7,667 nt of DNA from Candidatus Nanopelagicales bacterium (GTDB lineage Bacteria > Actinomycetota > Actinomycetes > S36-B12 > UBA10799). The position numbers were made by a program, and so were the translations under genes. Positions within the stretch are counted from its first letter, which is position 1, and each line of letters opens with the position of its first letter. The notes beneath the pieces were generated by a model. It was not told where the DNA came from. It searched no databases and saw nothing but the letters and a program-made list of their open reading frames with translations. Of the stretch, positions 5,151 through 7,667 are shown in pieces. The stretch lies in assembly GCA_030699055.1 (NCBI GenBank), contig JAUYKX010000366.1, positions 1 to 7,667 of the forward strand, written 5' to 3'.

Positions 5151-5864
5151 ATGTTCATCGTGGGGTTTCCGGCTGGGGCGTTTGCGGCCAATTGTTTTGT
5201 CGTCGCTCCCAGCCCGGGGGGCGATTGCATTGTGATCGATCCGGGTTTGGATGCGCTGGACAGCGTCGAGGAGATCCTGGCCGAGCATCGACTGAACCCG
5301 GTAGGCGTGTTGGCCACCCATGGGCATGCCGACCATGTGTGGTCGGTGAGGGAGATCTGCGCCGCCCGGGGCATACCGGCCTACATTCACGCTGATGATC
5401 GCTATCTACTGGCAGATCCGCTGGCCGGGGTTTCGGGTGAGACCCAGGCCATGCTGCGCCAGCTGGTGCCGCCCGACGCGCAGTTCGGGGAACCGGCAGA
5501 CGTGCGGGAGGTGGAAGACGGTCAGCGGCTGGACGTGGCCGGGCTCGAAATCGAGGTGATCGGTGCTCCGGGGCACACGCCGGGTTCGGTGCTGTTCCGT
5601 TTGGCCGGGGACGAGGACCGACCCCCGATCGTGTTCACCGGCGACGTCCTGTTCGAAGGCTCCATCGGGCGAACCGATCTGCCGCGCGGGGACACCGAGC
5701 AGATGATGGCTTCGCTGGCCAACCGGGTGTTGACGATGGACGACACGACCGTGGTGTTGCCGGGGCACGGCGAGGCCACCGAGATCGGCCGGGAGCGGGC
5801 GACCAACCCGTTCCTTCTCCAACTCGGCGCCAGCGCCGCCGACGGACCAGGTGCGAGTCGGTGA
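5151..5864 (+). CDS. Metallo-beta-lactamase-fold hydrolase, glyoxalase II-like
   Basis: The family comprises zinc hydrolases that act mainly on thioesters; this subgroup is usually annotated as hydroxyacylglutathione hydrolase-like, but the substrate is not established. The 237-aa protein carries the full metal-site set: H57-x-H59-x-D61-H62 in LATHGHADHVWS, His142 in GAPGHTPGSVLF, Asp165 in VFTGDVLFEGSIGRTDLP and His206 in VVLPGHGEATEIG. The opening IVGFPAGAFAANCFVV is characteristic of the actinobacterial orthologues next to hisS. The ATG at 5151 is chosen because GGAGGG ends 5 nt before it; a GTG at 5145 would overlap that site. The protein is probably cytoplasmic, with no signal peptide. 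It is the first gene of the hisS-aspS cluster, and its stop is 6 nt from the hisS start. In Mycobacterium the same order is known (Rv2581c before hisS). Confidence 0.9.
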   Translation: MFIVGFPAGAFAANCFVVAPSPGGDCIVIDPGLDALDSVEEILAEHRLNPVGVLATHGHADHVWSVREICAARGIPAYIHADDRYLLADPLAGVSGETQAMLRQLVPPDAQFGEPADVREVEDGQRLDVAGLEIEVIGAPGHTPGSVLFRLAGDEDRPPIVFTGDVLFEGSIGRTDLPRGDTEQMMASLANRVLTMDDTTVVLPGHGEATEIGRERATNPFLLQLGASAADGPGASR

Positions 5865-5870
5865 TGGCAA

Positions 5871-7226
5871 GTGCCTGAGCGAATTCACGCTCCGAAAGGG
5901 GTAGCCGAATACGTGCCCCCGGAATCGACTCGATTCCTTCACACCCGCCGGACGCTGATCGAACCGCTGGTCAACGCCGGTTACCGGTGCATCGAACTTC
6001 CCGTGTTCGAGGACACCTCGTTGTATGTGCGCGGCGTTGGCGAGGGAACCGACATCGTCGGCAAGGAGATGTACACGTTCGAGGACCGCGGCGGCCGGTC
6101 GATTTCGCTTCGACCCGAGGGCACGGCGGGTGTCGTCCGTAGCATGATCGAACACGGTCTGGCGCGAGGCGGGTTGCCCGTCAAACTGTGGTACGCAGGC
6201 CCATTTTTCCGGGCGGAACGCCCCCAGCGGGGCAGGTATCGGCAGTTCAATCAGGTGGGTATGGAGGCGATCGGTTACGACGATCCGGCGCTCGACGCGG
6301 AGGTCATCGCGCTCACCGATGCCGGGCTCCGGGCGCTGGGTCTGACCGGCTTCCGACTGTTGGTCAACTCCCTCGGTGACGTTGCCGAGCGACCGGCCTA
6401 CCGCGATCAGCTCACCGAATTCATCAAGGGTCTGGACCTGGACCAGGAGACCCTTCGGCGGGCCGAACTCAACCCGTTGCGCTTGCTCGACGACAAGCGC
6501 CGCGAGGTGAAGGCATTGCTGGCGGATGCGCCGGTGCTGCGCGACTTCATCTCCGCCGAAGCCCGGGCACACCATGATCAGGTTTGCGAATATCTGACCG
6601 TTCTCGGGGTGGCCTTCGAGGAGGACCCCAAGCTGGTCCGGGGGCTGGACTACTACACGCGGACGACCTTCGAGTTCGTCCACGAGGGGCTCGGTTCCCA
6701 GTCCGCGATCGGCGGGGGTGGGCGCTTCGACGGGCTGGTCGCCGACCTGGGCGGCGATGACATGTCCGGGGTCGGCTGCGCGATCGGAATCGAACGCGCG
6801 ATGCTCGCCTGCCGGGCCGAGGCGCTGGCCGATCCACCGGCCGGTCGGGTCGACGTGTTTTTGGTGCCGGTCGGGGGCGAGGCGAAGCGTTCGCTCGTGC
6901 GGTTGTTGGCCGCGCTGCGCCGCGCCGGGGTGCGGGCGGACCTGGCGTACGGGGATCGGAGCATGAAGGGCGGCATGCGGGCGGCCGATCGGTCGGGTGC
7001 CGAACTGGCGGTGATCGTGGGGGAGCGGGAGTTGGCCGACGGGTCGGCGATGGTCAAGCACATGTCCACCGGCGTGCAGGCCACGGCTCCCGTGGGCGAC
7101 GTCGGCGGCTTCGTCCGAGCCGTGCAGGGGGAATTGGCCCGGTCGAAGGAGTCGGTGGCGTCATCGGCTCGGACCGGGGAGTCGGCCACCGCCGATGGCA
7201 ACGAGATGGATCAGGAGGCCCGGTGA
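5871..7226 (+). CDS. hisS: Histidyl-tRNA synthetase
   Basis: This class II synthetase charges tRNA-His with histidine using ATP, as a cytoplasmic homodimer. The 451-aa protein shows all landmarks. Its N-terminus is [15 protein letters not shown], and the motif 1 region is around residues 24-48. The loop [14 protein letters not shown] is at 79-92 and motif 2, [18 protein letters not shown], at 113-130. The histidine-specific signature [15 protein letters not shown] is at 255-269 and motif 3, [13 protein letters not shown], at 300-312. The anticodon-binding domain covers about 327-420 ([33 protein letters not shown]). The last 28 or so residues ([14 protein letters not shown], ending EMDQEAR) look like a disordered extension. 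The GTG at 5871 is 6 nt after the preceding stop and has no strong Shine-Dalgarno, so coupling to the upstream gene is likely. An out-of-frame ATG at 5863 overlaps that stop. The stop overlaps aspS as GTGA. Confidence 0.97.
   Translation: MPERIHAPKGVAEYVPPESTRFLHTRRTLIEPLVNAGYRCIELPVFEDTSLYVRGVGEGTDIVGKEMYTFEDRGGRSISLRPEGTAGVVRSMIEHGLARGGLPVKLWYAGPFFRAERPQRGRYRQFNQVGMEAIGYDDPALDAEVIALTDAGLRALGLTGFRLLVNSLGDVAERPAYRDQLTEFIKGLDLDQETLRRAELNPLRLLDDKRREVKALLADAPVLRDFISAEARAHHDQVCEYLTVLGVAFEEDPKLVRGLDYYTRTTFEFVHEGLGSQSAIGGGGRFDGLVADLGGDDMSGVGCAIGIERAMLACRAEALADPPAGRVDVFLVPVGGEAKRSLVRLLAALRRAGVRADLAYGDRSMKGGMRAADRSGAELAVIVGERELADGSAMVKHMSTGVQATAPVGDVGGFVRAVQGELARSKESVASSARTGESATADGNEMDQEAR
7213..7218 (+). 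promoter_or_regulatory. Ribosome binding site AGGAGG of aspS
   Basis: A perfect AGGAGG lies inside the last codons of hisS, 4 nt before the GTG at 7223, and fixes that GTG as the aspS start. Confidence 0.8.
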
Positions 7227-7667
7227 TTCGAGACCGTGGCGCGGGTACCTTGCGCCTTTCCGATGTGGACTCCCAGGTCACGCTGGCCGGCTGGATCGCC
7301 CATCGGCGCGATCACGGCGGGATCGCCTTCTGCGACCTGCGGGACGCGACCGGGCGGGTGCAGGTGGTCATCCGGTTGGAGGACGTGGCGCGGGAGATGC
7401 GTCCCGAGTCGTGCGTGCAGGTTGTGGGCGTGGTGCGCCGCCGGCCGGAGGGCAACGAGAACCCGGCCCTGGCCACCGGGGACATCGAAGTCGACGCGAG
7501 CGAGGTCGTCGTGCTGTCGGAGGCTGATCCGCTGCCGTTCGGCGTGGACGATTACGCGGAGGTCGGCGAGGAGGCCCGGCTGAAGTGGCGCTACCTCGAC
7601 CTTCGTCGGACCGGTCCGGCCCGGGTGCTGAAGCTGCGTTCGGAGGCCAACCGGATCGCCCGGGACG
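7223..7667 (+). CDS. aspS: Aspartyl-tRNA synthetase, N-terminal part, cut by window end
   Basis: This class IIb synthetase attaches aspartate to tRNA-Asp and, in non-discriminating forms, also to tRNA-Asn. The GTG at 7223 overlaps the hisS stop by 4 nt and is led by AGGAGG. The 148 visible codons hold the N-terminal OB-fold anticodon-binding domain ([20 protein letters not shown], then [53 protein letters not shown]). After it comes the linker into the catalytic domain with the hallmark [10 protein letters not shown] and the start of motif 1 ([13 protein letters not shown]). The catalytic core with motifs 2 and 3 is outside the window. No lesion is seen. Whether it is discriminating cannot be judged from this part; presence of gatCAB and absence of asnS elsewhere in the genome would suggest the non-discriminating type. 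Confidence 0.95.
   Translation, partial: MIRDRGAGTLRLSDVDSQVTLAGWIAHRRDHGGIAFCDLRDATGRVQVVIRLEDVAREMRPESCVQVVGVVRRRPEGNENPALATGDIEVDASEVVVLSEADPLPFGVDDYAEVGEEARLKWRYLDLRRTGPARVLKLRSEANRIARD

Noticed and set aside
5406..7061. 551-aa open frame on the minus strand opposite the MBL gene and hisS
   Set aside because: Its sequence is the antisense of two clearly conserved genes; long antisense frames are common in G+C-rich coding DNA, and no family motif is seen.
1..7667. CRISPR array, tRNA or rRNA genes, riboswitch
   Set aside because: No regularly spaced repeats, no cloverleaf-like sequence and no recognised aptamer core were found on reading both strands.

Overview
The window looks like a piece of a high-GC actinobacterial chromosome. 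Support comes from GTG and TTG starts, 4-nt gene overlaps, actinobacterial-type VapB/VapC proteins, and a metallo-beta-lactamase (MBL) hydrolase gene directly before hisS. That last adjacency is also known in Mycobacterium (Rv2581c-hisS). The lineage cannot be fixed more closely from the sequence alone.

The left part (about 1-5100) is accessory and partly decayed. It opens with a broken IS3-family insertion sequence on the minus strand (1 to about 743): orfA has an amber stop and a frameshift, and orfB has a frameshift and runs off the window. Next is an unrecognised, very acidic protein of about 197 aa on the minus strand (884-1477). A gene-free stretch with inverted repeats (1478-1955) leads to an intact AbrB-type VapB / PIN-type VapC toxin-antitoxin pair (1956-2587). 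Its promoter looks leaderless, and a small palindrome overlaps the start codon. A stand-alone amidase-signature hydrolase follows (2869-4305) with its Lys-Ser-Ser triad intact. After another gene-poor gap (4306-4674) comes a second, unrelated VapB-like antitoxin (4675-4971). Its overlapping PIN toxin is broken: frameshifted after 33 codons and missing roughly its last two thirds.

The right part (about 5140-7667) is conserved core genome in one tight plus-strand operon: an MBL-fold (glyoxalase II-like) hydrolase, hisS (histidyl-tRNA synthetase) 6 nt later, and aspS (aspartyl-tRNA synthetase, cut by the window end), which overlaps hisS by 4 nt. The two synthetases charge tRNA-His and tRNA-Asp. 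The hydrolase has no known mechanistic link to them beyond conserved neighbourhood.

I do not see a clearly new defence or metabolic system. The points most worth a second look are the antitoxin left without its toxin, the operator-like palindrome overlapping the leaderless vapB start, the unknown acidic protein with a perfect 11-bp inverted repeat inside its gene, and the sharp accessory/core junction just upstream of the MBL gene.
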